A stretch of 64,000 nt of DNA from Ferrovibrio sp046294345 (GTDB taxonomy: Bacteria > Pseudomonadota > Alphaproteobacteria > Ferrovibrionales > Ferrovibrionaceae). The notes under the pieces are model-generated. The model had not been told where the DNA came from, ran no database searches, and was given only the letters and a program-made list of their open reading frames with translations. The translations under genes were made by a program, and so were the position numbers. Position 1 is the first letter of the stretch. The number at the start of each line of letters is the position of its first letter. Where the stretch lies: assembly GCA_046294345.1 (NCBI GenBank), contig JBKBJT010000016.1, positions 1-64,000 of the forward strand. The letters are read 5' to 3'. Shown here piece after piece: positions 50,345-59,056 of the stretch.

Positions 50345-50989
50345 CTAGTCGCGGGGCCAGTTTTCCGCCCAGGCAATGCCCTGCTTCTGCATCATGCGCT
50401 GAAAAGCCGGCCGGATATATGTGTTGCCCACCACGCGGCGGATATTGGGCCATTGCCACATGGGCTTGTCGAGAAACCGGCTCCAGCGTGCCAGCATGGC
50501 GAGATAGACGTCGCAGAGCGTGAACTGCTCGCCGATCATCCAGTGGTTATTGCCGATGCCGTCGTTCAACACCTGAAAGCTGCGATACAGCTTGGGCTCG
50601 GAAGCAGCTTTGAGGTCTGCTTGTCGGCCGGCATCGGCGAAAGTCCAGTCGGGATGGAACCAGTCGAGGAAGCCGACCTGCACGGTGTTGGTCATATAGG
50701 TCAGCCATTGCTGATGCCGGCCACGCTCACGTTGCCCGGTTGGAAGCAGCTTTGCGTCCGGATGCTTCTCGGCCAGATACTGGCAGATGGCAGCGGTTTC
50801 GTAGATGACGAAATCGCCGTCCACTAGTGTCGGGATGCGACCATTCGGGTTGAGCTTTTTGTATTCGGCCTGTTCGTGCTGTTTGGTCGCGATATCCAGT
50901 TTCGCCATTTCATAGGCGACGCCGATTTCCTCCAGTATGGCCTGCGGTGCCATCGCCGCGGTGCCCGGCGCCCAGAACAGCTTGTACAT
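50345..50989 (-). CDS. Glutathione S-transferase family protein
   Basis: This is a 214-residue GST with an N-terminal thioredoxin fold (MYKLFWAPGTAAMAPQAILEEIG; GRIPTLVDGDFVIYETAAICQYL holds the cis-proline and the Glu-Thr that bind glutathione) and a helical C-terminal domain (GEQFTLCDVYLAMLARW). The active residue in the first helix is likely Thr10 or Ala-Ala nearby rather than a clear serine or cysteine, so catalytic class is uncertain. It starts 17 bases after the purH stop and is probably cotranscribed with it. Confidence 0.88.
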   Translation of the reverse strand: MYKLFWAPGTAAMAPQAILEEIGVAYEMAKLDIATKQHEQAEYKKLNPNGRIPTLVDGDFVIYETAAICQYLAEKHPDAKLLPTGQRERGRHQQWLTYMTNTVQVGFLDWFHPDWTFADAGRQADLKAASEPKLYRSFQVLNDGIGNNHWMIGEQFTLCDVYLAMLARWSRFLDKPMWQWPNIRRVVGNTYIRPAFQRMMQKQGIAWAENWPRD

Positions 50990-51006
50990 CGCGTCGTCTT
51001 CCCTGC

Positions 51007-52593
51007 TCAGTGCCGGAAATGGCGCATGCCGGTGAACACCATGGCAAGGCCGGCCTTGTTGGCGGCGTCGATCACTTCCTGGTCACGGATCGAACCGCCG
51101 GGCTGGATCACGGCCGTCGCACCGGCTTCCACCAGCACTTCCAGGCCGTCGGCGAACGGGAAGAAAGCATCCGAGGCCGCCACCGAACCCTTGGTCAGAG
51201 CGTCGTTCAGGCCGGCGGCCTTGGCGGCATCTTGGGCCTTGCGATAGGCGATGCGGGCCGAGTCCACGCGGCTCATCTGGCCGGCGCCGATGCCCACCGT
51301 GGCGCCGTTCCTGGCATAGACGATGGTGTTCGACTTCACATGCTTGCCGACACGGAAGGCGAACAGCATGTCGGCCAGTTCCTGCTGTGTCGGCGCCCGC
51401 TCGGTCACCACCTTCAGATCGGCCTGCGTGATGCGGCCGGCATCGCGGGTCTGCACCAGATAGCCGCCGGCCACGGATTTGACGAACCAGCCGGGCGCCA
51501 CCGGATCGGCCATGCCGCCGGTGATCAGCAGGCGCAGGTTCTTCTTCGCCGCCAGAAACGCCTTGGCGTCTTCATCCGCATCCGGGGCGACGATCACTTC
51601 AGTGAAGATGGCGCCGATCTTCTCGGCGGTGGCCTTGTCGAGCTTGCGGTTCATGGCGACGATGCCGCCAAAGGCCGAGGTGGAATCGCAGCGCAGGGCC
51701 GCATCCCAGGCAGCCGACAGCGTATCGGCCATCGCCACGCCGCAGGGATTGGCGTGCTTGATGATGGCAATGGTCGGCTTGTCGGAAAATTCCGACACCA
51801 GCTCAAACGCTGCATCCGTGTCGTTCAGGTTGTTGTAGCTCAGCTCCTTGCCCTGCAGCTGCTTTGCCGAGGCCACACCGGGGCGCTTGTCGCCGGTCAC
51901 ATAGAAGGCTGCCTGCTGGTGCGGGTTCTCGCCGTAGCGGAGCGTCTGCTTGCGCTCGGCCGAGAGCAGCAGAGTGGGCGGGAAATCCTCGCCATTCTGG
52001 CGCGCGAACCAGGTGGCGATCATGCTGTCGTAGCTGCCGGTATGGGCATAGGCCTTGGCCGCCAGTTCGCGGCGCAGTTTCAGCGGGGTAGCGCCGTTAT
52101 TGGCCTTCAGGGCGTCCAGCACCTTCGCGTAATCGGCCACGTCCACCACCACGTTCACATAGCCGTGGTTCTTGGCCGCCGAGCGGATCATCGCCGGACC
52201 GCCGATATCGATATTCTCGATGCAGGTGGGGAAATCGGCGCCCTTGGCCACCGTGGCGGCGAAGGGATAGAGGTTCACGACCACCAGGTCGATCGGCGGG
52301 ATGTTGTGCTTGTCCATCGCCGCCTTGTGCTCGAGCTCGTCGCGCAGGGCCAGGATGCCGCCATGGATGGTGGGGTGCAGGGTCTTTACCCGTCCGTCCA
52401 TCATCTCGGGGAAGCCGGTATGTTCGGCCACTTCCTTCACGGCCACGCCGGCATCTTTCAGGGCCTTGTAGGTGCCGCCGGTGGACAGGATCTCGACGCC
52501 GAACCCGGCCAGCGCCTTGCCGAACTCGACCAGCCCGGTCTTGTCGGAAACGGAAAGCAGGGCGCGGCGCACAGGAATAAGGTCGGCGGACAT
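51007..52593 (-). CDS. purH: Bifunctional AICAR transformylase / IMP cyclohydrolase
   Basis: This is a 528-residue enzyme for the last two steps of IMP synthesis. The N-terminal MGS-like domain (about 1-190: RRALLSVSDKTGLVEFGKAL, EILSTGGTYKAL, GRVKTLHPTIHGGIL) is the cyclohydrolase. The C-terminal domain is the formyltransferase (LRYGENPHQQAAFY, IIKHANPCGVA, SDAFFPFADGLE, GGSIRDQEVIDAA). The start at 52593 (MSADLIPVRRALLS) is preferred to a longer form at 52677. It is divergent from accA and leads into a GST gene. Confidence 0.98.
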   Translation of the reverse strand: MSADLIPVRRALLSVSDKTGLVEFGKALAGFGVEILSTGGTYKALKDAGVAVKEVAEHTGFPEMMDGRVKTLHPTIHGGILALRDELEHKAAMDKHNIPPIDLVVVNLYPFAATVAKGADFPTCIENIDIGGPAMIRSAAKNHGYVNVVVDVADYAKVLDALKANNGATPLKLRRELAAKAYAHTGSYDSMIATWFARQNGEDFPPTLLLSAERKQTLRYGENPHQQAAFYVTGDKRPGVASAKQLQGKELSYNNLNDTDAAFELVSEFSDKPTIAIIKHANPCGVAMADTLSAAWDAALRCDSTSAFGGIVAMNRKLDKATAEKIGAIFTEVIVAPDADEDAKAFLAAKKNLRLLITGGMADPVAPGWFVKSVAGGYLVQTRDAGRITQADLKVVTERAPTQQELADMLFAFRVGKHVKSNTIVYARNGATVGIGAGQMSRVDSARIAYRKAQDAAKAAGLNDALTKGSVAASDAFFPFADGLEVLVEAGATAVIQPGGSIRDQEVIDAANKAGLAMVFTGMRHFRH

Positions 52594-52737
52594 TGGCAGG
52601 GGCCTCGTTGGCGAGAGAAGGAAGGCGGCGAGGCTATAGCATGATGCGGCCACCCCCGGAAGGCGTGTAAAATCCATCCCAATTCAATGGCTTATGGAGT
52701 TTGTGCCGGGCCGCGATCCATGCTACACGAGGCCCCC

Positions 52738-53691
52738 ATGCGCTCCTATCTGGAATTCGAGAAGCCGATCGCCGAGCTTGAGGCGAAGATCGCCGAGCTC
52801 AGGCAGCTGGTCGACAGCGGCAACACCGACATCGCGGAAGACCTGGAGAAGCTGGAGGCCAAGGCCGCCCAGCAGCTGCAGGCCACCTATGCCAAACTGG
52901 GTGCCTGGCAGAAAACCCAGGTCGCCCGCCATCAGGACCGGCCGCATTTCGCCGATTACGTGGCCGGCCTGATCGAGGATTTCGTGCCGTTGGCCGGCGA
53001 CCGCAATTTCGCCGAGGATGCCGCCATCGTCGGCGGCATGGGTCGTTTCCGCGGCCGCGCCGTGATGGTGATGGGCCATGAAAAAGGCCGCACCACCGAA
53101 AGCCGGCTCAAGCACAATTTCGGCATGGCCAAGCCGGAAGGCTATCGCAAGGCGATCCGCCTGATGCGCATGGCCGACCGCTTCCGCCTGCCGGTGATCA
53201 CGCTGGTGGATACCGCCGGTGCCTATCCCGGGGTGCAGGCGGAAGAACGCGGCCAGGCCGAAGCCATCGCCCGGGCCATCGATTGCTGCCTCGATATCCG
53301 GGTGCCGCTGGTGGCGGCCATCGTGGGCGAGGGCGGTTCGGGCGGCGCTGTGGCGCTGGCGGCGGCCAACCGCGTGCTGATGTTCGAACATGCCATTTAT
53401 TCCGTGATCTCGCCGGAAGGCTGCGCCGCCATCCTGTGGAATGACGGCTCCAAGGCGCCGGATGCGGCCGAGGCCCTGCGGGTGACGGCGGAAGACCTGC
53501 TGAAGCTGAAAGTGGTCGATGAGATCGTGAAGGAGCCCATTGGCGGCGCCCATCGCGATCCAGCCCGTGCCATCGCCGCGCTGGGCGATGCGCTGGATGC
53601 CAGCCTGCGTGGCCTGCTGGGTCAGGAGCCGGGGTCCTTGCGCGAGGCGCGTCGGCGCAAATTCCTGGAGATGGGCAGTCACGGCCTGTAA
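52738..53691 (+). CDS. accA: Acetyl-CoA carboxylase carboxyltransferase alpha subunit
   Basis: This is a 317-residue AccA, one of two carboxyltransferase subunits that make malonyl-CoA for fatty acid synthesis. MRSYLEFEKPIAELEAKIAEL starts the conserved coiled N-terminus. The core KGRTTESRLKHNFGMAKPEGYRKA, TLVDTAGAYPGVQAEERGQAEAIA and GEGGSGGAVALAAANRVLM is complete. An in-frame ATG at 52720 would add six residues. A good terminator follows the stop. Confidence 0.97.
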   Translation: MRSYLEFEKPIAELEAKIAELRQLVDSGNTDIAEDLEKLEAKAAQQLQATYAKLGAWQKTQVARHQDRPHFADYVAGLIEDFVPLAGDRNFAEDAAIVGGMGRFRGRAVMVMGHEKGRTTESRLKHNFGMAKPEGYRKAIRLMRMADRFRLPVITLVDTAGAYPGVQAEERGQAEAIARAIDCCLDIRVPLVAAIVGEGGSGGAVALAAANRVLMFEHAIYSVISPEGCAAILWNDGSKAPDAAEALRVTAEDLLKLKVVDEIVKEPIGGAHRDPARAIAALGDALDASLRGLLGQEPGSLREARRRKFLEMGSHGL

Positions 53692-53718
53692 GCGACTGAT
53701 CCTCTGAGCATGACATCA

Positions 53719-53747
53719 GGCCCGCGGCTTGTGCTGCGGGCCTTTTT
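53719..53747 (+). terminator. Rho-independent terminator of accA
   Basis: A 10-bp stem with one G-T pair (GGCCCGCGGC / GCTGCGGGCC), a TTGT loop and a TTTTT tail lie 27 bases after the accA stop codon. Confidence 0.9.
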
Positions 53748-53785
53748 GCATCCGGTTGGGTTACTCGACGGGGCGGCTGCCCGGG

Positions 53786-54397
53786 TCAGGCTGCAATGAA
53801 ATCCGCCACCAGAGATGCGATGTCGGCCGCGCGGTCGCGCGGGAAACCGTGATCGCCGCCTTTGATGATCCGCAGGCTCGCCTGCGGAAACAGGCCCTGC
53901 AGATGGCGGCCGATGCTCACCGGACTGATCCTGTCGGCATCGCCCCAGAGCAGCAGCACGGGGATGCGGATATCGCCGATCTGCGGCGTGTGATCGGCTT
54001 TGGCCTGGGTGATCCAGCCGGCCGCGCGCGGATATTCAGCACGATACTCCGGTCGCCAGTCGGCGGCGCCGAGCCGTGCCACGTCGACGCCGCCGGAACT
54101 GGCCGTCAGGACTAAATGGGAAATGCGCTCCGGCCAGCGCAGTGCCAGCCGGATGGCGAAAATGCCGCCCATCGAATGCGCCAGGATGACATTGCCGGCG
54201 GGTGCCAGATGTTTCTCCGCGTGGCGCGTCAGGGCATCCAGGCTGTCGTAACCCGGCGCATGCGGTTCATGCCCAAGGCCGGGCCAGTTCAGATAGGTCT
54301 TGTTCCAGCCATCGGGCAGCAACTGCCCGAGCGGATGCCAGAATTCCGCAGCACCGCCGGCGCCAGGGAGGAAAAGGAGGTGGCGTGAAACCGTCAT
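53786..54397 (-). CDS. Alpha/beta-fold hydrolase
   Basis: This is a 203-residue small alpha/beta hydrolase. The oxyanion strand is LLFLPGAGGAAEFW. The nucleophile serine lies in AHSMGG, the acid in LLWGDADRISP and the histidine in GGDHGFPRD, giving a complete triad. The size and the lack of a lid domain suggest a small esterase or carboxylic ester hydrolase. The substrate is unknown. The gene stands alone between accA and an HD-GYP gene. Confidence 0.85.
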   Translation of the reverse strand: MTVSRHLLFLPGAGGAAEFWHPLGQLLPDGWNKTYLNWPGLGHEPHAPGYDSLDALTRHAEKHLAPAGNVILAHSMGGIFAIRLALRWPERISHLVLTASSGGVDVARLGAADWRPEYRAEYPRAAGWITQAKADHTPQIGDIRIPVLLLWGDADRISPVSIGRHLQGLFPQASLRIIKGGDHGFPRDRAADIASLVADFIAA

Positions 54398-54445
54398 GCC
54401 CCGATGGTTACCACAGGCCGCGCGCGGCCTGCAGCCTTATCCGCC

Positions 54446-55075
54446 CTAGCCGGGCTGGTTATCGTGTTCGGCATAGATGCGGCGGATGATATCCGACCGT
54501 GCAACAAACGCCGCCAGCGCATCCGGATGGAAATGGCTGGGCCTGGTGCGCTCATCGCCCCGGGTCATCACCTGCATCGCCTCGTCATGGCTGATGCCCG
54601 TTTTGTAGGGCCGGTCGGCCCGCAGGGCATCGTAGACATCGGCAACGGCGACGATGCGGGCCATGACCGGAATCGCATCACCGGCCAGGCCCTGCGGATA
54701 ACCGCTGCCGTCATGACGCTCATGGTGCATCAGCGCCACATCGGCGGCGACGTCGAACCATGGATGGCCGATCTCGGTCAGCAGATTGTGGCCGCTGGCG
54801 GAATGGTCGGCCATGACCTGAATTTCCGCTGCATCGAGCCGACTGGGTTTGAACAGGATCGTATCCGGCACCGTGCATTTGCCCACATCATGGAGCAGCG
54901 CGGCGATCTTCAGCTGTTCGACTGCGGCCGGGTCGCATCCCAGCGCTTCGCAGATGGCCGCGCTGGCATCGATCATTCGACTGCCATGCTCGAACGTAGC
55001 GTCATCCTTGGCATGTGCGGTGCGTGCCAGAGCACGGGCGGCGGGAAATATGGCAATGAGTTGTGATGAAGGCAT
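54446..55075 (-). CDS. HD-GYP domain phosphodiesterase
   Basis: This is a 209-residue protein formed almost entirely by an HD-GYP domain. Motifs are EHGSRMIDAS, LLHDVGK, MADHSASGHNLL, HHERHDGSGYPQGL and MARIVAVADVYDALRADRPYK, all of the cyclic di-GMP phosphodiesterase type. No receiver or sensor domain is attached. The ATG at 55075 starts MPSSQLIAIFPAAR; a longer in-frame start at 55306 has a low-complexity, arginine-rich extension and is doubtful. Cyclic di-GMP breakdown is expected from the family. Confidence 0.88.
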   Translation of the reverse strand: MPSSQLIAIFPAARALARTAHAKDDATFEHGSRMIDASAAICEALGCDPAAVEQLKIAALLHDVGKCTVPDTILFKPSRLDAAEIQVMADHSASGHNLLTEIGHPWFDVAADVALMHHERHDGSGYPQGLAGDAIPVMARIVAVADVYDALRADRPYKTGISHDEAMQVMTRGDERTRPSHFHPDALAAFVARSDIIRRIYAEHDNQPG

Positions 55076-55342
55076 ATGGGAATTTGCTTCCTGCGCGGTG
55101 CATGGCCACGCCCGTCTGTTTGGGAGTAGCGGGAGGTCTATGGGTGCCGGCTGGTGGCGGCGCAGGCGCCATCGTTCAGCAGCATCATCCCGGGACTGTG
55201 GCGGAAGAATTACAAATTTGAAACGCAGAATCTGACCGAAATCAAAAAAAGCCGTAGCGCATCGACACCATATCGCTAGGTATCCACACTGCCGCCGATC
55301 AGACAAAGGAATGTGAGGAGTGATGAAAGACGGTGAAAGTGG

Positions 55343-55804
55343 TCAGCTTTGTGCCGGCCGCTTCAGCACCATCTGGGTGCCGAAGAAGCTCATCACGGTC
55401 TCGCCCTTCTGGTTCTCGATCCAGTATTTCATGCGCACGATGCCGCGATCCGGCTTCGAGGCGCTTTCGCGCTTGTCCTCGATGCTGGCACGGCCATAGA
55501 GCGTGTCGCCCGGCCGTACTGGCATGAACCAGCGGATTTCATCCAGCCCCGGTGAGCCCATGCTGCCTTTGCCCAGCAGGCCGGCCTGCAGCAACATGCG
55601 GAAACCGAGCAATCCGGTCTGCCAGCCCGAGGCGATCAGCCCGCCATAGGGGGATTTCTCGGCCGCGAGCCGGTCGAGATGGAAGGGCTGCGGGTCATAG
55701 GTGAAGGCAAAGGAGAGAATTTCAGCTTCCGAAATCGTCACGCCATCGGCCCTGATGATCTCGCCAACGGTGTAGTCCTCGAACCAGCGTTCGCTTCTGC
55801 TCAT
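55343..55804 (-). CDS. MaoC family (hotdog) dehydratase
   Basis: This is a 153-residue MaoC-like protein. The N-terminus RWFEDYTVGEIIRADGVTISEAEILSFA and the active segment FAFTYDPQPFHLDRLAAEKSPYGGLIASG carry the Asp/His hydratase pair of this family. It is related to (R)-specific enoyl-CoA hydratases, but the substrate is unknown. Its start lies 3 bases after the epoxide hydrolase stop, so the two are likely translated together. Confidence 0.88.
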   Translation of the reverse strand: MSRSERWFEDYTVGEIIRADGVTISEAEILSFAFTYDPQPFHLDRLAAEKSPYGGLIASGWQTGLLGFRMLLQAGLLGKGSMGSPGLDEIRWFMPVRPGDTLYGRASIEDKRESASKPDRGIVRMKYWIENQKGETVMSFFGTQMVLKRPAQS

Positions 55805-55807
55805 TGT

Positions 55808-56995
55808 TCACACGCTCACATTGCGGAAAAACGACTGCACATCCTGGATGAAGGCATCGGGCTGTTCCATCGCCACGAAATGGCCGCCGCGTTCCAGGTC
55901 GCGGCGATGCGTCACGGTGTAGCCGCGCTCCAGCCAGCCTTGCGGCGGCGGTGGCACCAGGTCCCAGGGCGGAAGCAGGAAGCCGGTCGGCACGCTTACG
56001 AATTCGCCGGGCTTCAACGCCATATCTCCGGCCCTCACGGCGGCCCAGTACATCCAGGTCGAGGTCGTCGCCGTGCCGGTCAGCCAGTAGAGCGCCACAT
56101 TGGCGATCACATGATCAATGTCGAAGGGTGGATCCTGGTCGACGGGAGCGCGGGCGAAGCCATGGAATTTCTCCACGATCCAGCCGGCCAGCCCGGCCGG
56201 GCTGTCGCTCAGGCCGTAACCCAATGTGGTGGGCTTGGTGCTCTGGATGGCGAAATAGCCGCTTTCGGCGGCCTGGATTTTCTTGGTGCGGGCGATCCAT
56301 TCCTTTTCGGCCGGTGTGAACGGGGCCGAGTCCTTGGTCAGGGGCGGGCGCAGCGGCACCATGTTGAGATGCAGCATGATGGCGTGATCGGGATGGTCGG
56401 CGCCAAGCCAGCTTGAGACGATTGAGCCCCAGTCGCCGGCCTGCACCAGGAAGCGGCCGAATCCCAGCACTTCCACCATCAGGTCGCGCCACAGCTTCGC
56501 CACCGCGCGCGGACCGATGGGTTTGTCCAGCGGCATCGAGAAGCCGTAGCCCGGCAATGTTGGGCAGATAACCGTGAAGGCATCTTCCACCTTGCCGCCG
56601 AACCGTTCGGGATGGGCCAGCTTCTCGATCACATTGATGAATTCCAGAACCGAACCGGGCCAGCCATGGGTGAGCAGCAGCGGTCGCGGATTATCGCCTG
56701 AGCCGGGTTCGATCAGGAAATGCACGCTCTGCAGCCTGCCGGTATCGGGCCGCTTCAGCGCCACGCGGTATTGCAGGAAACGGTTCAGGCGCGCTTCCCA
56801 GTGCCGCCAGTCGAACCCATCCTGCCAGCGCGCGATGAAGCGGCGCATGTATTGTCCGTTGCTGCCGTATTGCCAGGCAGCATCAACGGGTTCGGCGGGG
56901 AAGCGTGTCTGCGCCAGCCGCTGGCGCAAATCGGCCAATGCCGCGTCGGGAATCGCGATGGTGAATTTTTCCGCGGCGGGGGCGAGACGCAGCAT
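55808..56995 (-). CDS. Epoxide hydrolase (EHN plus alpha/beta hydrolase)
   Basis: This is a 395-residue hydrolase with an N-terminal EHN region (about 1-110: FTIAIPDAALADLRQRLAQTRFP, NRFLQYRVAL) and an alpha/beta hydrolase domain. The oxyanion loop is LLTHGWPGSVLEF, the nucleophile aspartate lies in LVQAGDWGSIVSS, and the histidine in ERGGHFVAMEQP. This matches the microsomal-type epoxide hydrolases that open epoxides to diols. It lies 1 base after the LysE gene stop and 3 bases before the MaoC start, in a tight operon. Confidence 0.9.
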   Translation of the reverse strand: MLRLAPAAEKFTIAIPDAALADLRQRLAQTRFPAEPVDAAWQYGSNGQYMRRFIARWQDGFDWRHWEARLNRFLQYRVALKRPDTGRLQSVHFLIEPGSGDNPRPLLLTHGWPGSVLEFINVIEKLAHPERFGGKVEDAFTVICPTLPGYGFSMPLDKPIGPRAVAKLWRDLMVEVLGFGRFLVQAGDWGSIVSSWLGADHPDHAIMLHLNMVPLRPPLTKDSAPFTPAEKEWIARTKKIQAAESGYFAIQSTKPTTLGYGLSDSPAGLAGWIVEKFHGFARAPVDQDPPFDIDHVIANVALYWLTGTATTSTWMYWAAVRAGDMALKPGEFVSVPTGFLLPPWDLVPPPPQGWLERGYTVTHRRDLERGGHFVAMEQPDAFIQDVQSFFRNVSV

Positions 56996-56996
56996 G

Positions 56997-57623
56997 TCAG
57001 TTGCGCCTCAGCGTGGCGGTCAGCAGGCCGGCGCCGATCAGCATGCTGCCACCGGCACGATTCACCCAGGTCATCGCGCGTGGCGAAGCGATACGGTGGC
57101 GTGCGCCACCCATGGCGGCGATGTAGCCGATCTGCGTGACCGTGGCGATCACATTGAAGGTCAGCGTCAGCGCGATCACCTGGGGCCAGAGCGGCCGGGC
57201 CGGATCGATGAACTGCGGCAGGAAGGCGGCGAAGAAGAGAATGCCTTTCGGATTCAGCAGCGTGACGATGAAGGTCTGCCCGATTGCCTTGCCCGTGCCG
57301 CTGCGCATGGCGGCAACCGGCGTCAGTCCGCTGGCCGGCGCGCGCCAGAGCTTGATGCCCAGCCAGACCAGGTAACCTGCACCCAGCCATTTCATCACCA
57401 GGAAGGCTTCGGCAGAAGTTGCCAGCAGCGCGCTGAAGCCCAGCACCGAAAGCGCGATGGCGCAGATGTCGCCCAGGATCACGCCGGCCAGGCTGGCCAG
57501 CCCGACGCGCCAGCCGCTTGCTGCCGTATGTCCGAGGATCATCAGCGTGGTGGGGCCGGGAATGGCGATCAACACCGCGGCGGCGGCGGCGAAAGCGAGC
57601 CAGAGGTCGAGACTGATCGGCAT
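56997..57623 (-). CDS. LysE/RhtB family exporter
   Basis: This is a 208-residue membrane protein with five to six hydrophobic segments. AVLIAIPGPTTLMILGHTAASGWRVGL is the family's N-terminal signature, and FIVTLLNPKGILFFAAFLPQFID lies in the middle. Members export amino acids, homoserine lactones or related small molecules. GGGAGGAA precedes the ATG at 57623. A longer in-frame start at 57770 is rejected. It is first of the LysE-epoxide hydrolase-MaoC operon and is divergent from a damaged peptidoglycan-binding gene. Confidence 0.88.
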   Translation of the reverse strand: MPISLDLWLAFAAAAAVLIAIPGPTTLMILGHTAASGWRVGLASLAGVILGDICAIALSVLGFSALLATSAEAFLVMKWLGAGYLVWLGIKLWRAPASGLTPVAAMRSGTGKAIGQTFIVTLLNPKGILFFAAFLPQFIDPARPLWPQVIALTLTFNVIATVTQIGYIAAMGGARHRIASPRAMTWVNRAGGSMLIGAGLLTATLRRN

Positions 57624-57700
57624 GCTGATTCCTCCCTGTCCGCAGCCAGCCATGGCTGGAGCCGGCTTGGCAAGGGTGAAGGCGGCATGGCAGCACATAA

Positions 57701-57715
57701 GAACGTTAAGGGAAA
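57701..57715. promoter_or_regulatory. Degenerate LexA-like site GAAC-N7-GAAA
   Basis: One base from GAAC-N7-GAAC, the inverted form of the alphaproteobacterial LexA box. It lies 70 bases before the first open frame of the damaged peptidoglycan-binding gene. The same degenerate form is found upstream of the intact paralogue at 60150-60164. Confidence 0.3.
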
Positions 57716-57737
57716 ATATATTGATAATAGGATTAAT

Positions 57738-57749
57738 ATCATATATGAT
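57738..57749. repeat. Palindrome ATCATATATGAT in AT-rich intergenic DNA
   Basis: A perfect 12-bp palindrome in the 161-base, strikingly AT-rich region between the LysE gene and the damaged peptidoglycan-binding gene. It could be an operator for either side. Confidence 0.35.
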
Positions 57750-57784
57750 GTGACTGTATTTACAATTCATATTTGGAGCCGCGC

Positions 57785-58676
57785 ATGCCGTCGCCTTTTG
57801 AAGATATTGATTTCACGAATCTTTTTGGCCCTGTCGCCCAACCTGAACCAGGAGCCGACCCGTTCGGCCGCATTGGCGCCGGCGATCCGGCCTGGGAACA
57901 GGCCCGGGAAGCCTGGATGGGCGGTGCCAGCCTCGAGCGGCTATTCGGCGACCGGCGGTCCGACCGGTTATTGGGGTATCCGCGACGATGCGGCCATGAA
58001 AGGGCTGCAGAAGGAAGGCGGCCTCACCGTTGATGGCTGGGCCGGACCGGGCGGCGAGACGATGAGGCATTTCCAGACCATCTATCTGCCGCAACAGGGC
58101 GTGCAGATGCAAACGTCACGACAGGCGGCGGCCACGGCCATACCTGGGGATCCCGGAGCGGTCGGGGATTATGCCGAAGCCATCCGAAACACCAATCAGG
58201 AACTTGTAGGCACCCTTGGCCTCGATCCGGCGAAGATGGATCTCGAAGACCCGGAAACCATGCGTGGCCTCAGTGCCGTGCGGTTCTATCATCATCTCAA
58301 TCGCCAGCAGCAATACCAGGCGATGAATGACATCGCGCGCCTGGGGAAAAGAAATCCTGAGCTGGCTGGCAAGCTACGCGTCAAAATCGCGGACAGCATT
58401 GCGAATCCGATCTGGGAAATTTCCAGCATGACGCCGGAACGGCTGGAGCAAGCAATCAGTGAGACCGAGCAGGGTCTGAAGATCGCCAAGGTTTTCGATT
58501 TTATGGTGGGTGCCGGTGGCGCCGGATGGAAGCTGGGAAAACCAAGGGGCGCGCCGAAGGCCATTGGCCGTGGATTTGGTGCTGGCGGGCTGATGTCAGG
58601 CTGGATGGTCGATGGATATGAAAAGCTGATGCATGACCTGAAGACTGAGCAGGCGCGCCGCAGCAGCGGGCCGTGA
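57785..58676 (+). pseudogene. Broken peptidoglycan-binding-domain protein (deletion plus frameshift)
   Basis: The 5' part starting at ATG 57785 encodes MPSPFEDIDFTNLFGPVAQ and AWMGGASLERLFGD, then leaves the frame and stops at 58033. The continuation is in another frame: ATGGPTGYWGIRDDAAM and LTVDGWAGPGGETMRHFQ, then about 210 unassigned residues to 58676. The intact paralogue at 60240 has the same two ends (AWMNGASLRQLFGD and GGPTGYWTRREDAAL) with about 46 residues between. So this copy appears to have lost that middle and the reading frame. The C-terminal part, including a helical stretch and GGLMSGWMVDGYEK, has no homology I recognise. It might still be translated from an internal start. 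Alternative: a sequencing error plus a naturally shorter protein. Confidence 0.6.
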
Positions 58677-58678
58677 TG

Positions 58679-58993
58679 TTAGCGCAGAGGCGGTTCTAGC
58701 CGACGCTGAATCCAGCCGATCACTAGCAACGGCGGAATCACCAGCATGGTGAAGACGGTGAATGGCAACCACCATGTGGCATCGTCGAGCATGACGCAGA
58801 CGCGCTTCCAGGAGGTGGCGCGCTTGGCCAGTCTCCACAGGCGCAGGGTGCGTGGAGCCAGCCAGGCAGGATAGGTCAGAAACCCGATGGCAAAGACGAC
58901 AAAGCGCTCAAGAGCGGTGCGTTTGGGTAACGTCATGCCGATGGCGCGCTCCAACTCGTCGCGCTGGGACGAGGTGCTGGGATCTGAGGTCAT
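58679..58993 (-). CDS. Hypothetical membrane protein
   Basis: This is a 104-residue protein with two hydrophobic stretches (ALERFVVFAIGFLTYPAWLA and WWLPFTVFTMLVIPPLLVIGWI) joined by a basic loop. The start is hydrophilic (MTSDPSTSSQRDELERAIG). I do not recognise the family. It lies immediately after the damaged peptidoglycan-binding gene in convergent orientation, two bases apart. Confidence 0.6.
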   Translation of the reverse strand: MTSDPSTSSQRDELERAIGMTLPKRTALERFVVFAIGFLTYPAWLAPRTLRLWRLAKRATSWKRVCVMLDDATWWLPFTVFTMLVIPPLLVIGWIQRRLEPPLR

Positions 58994-59056
58994 AGAATCA
59001 GAATAACACGCCGCGCGCCGGCGCGGGATCGGAAGGTGATGAATAAGGGGTTATGC

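Noticed and set aside
56574..57784. Long in-frame upstream extension of the damaged peptidoglycan-binding gene.
   Set aside because: It is antisense to the epoxide hydrolase and LysE genes and is not related to any protein; only the part after about 57950 has recognisable similarity.
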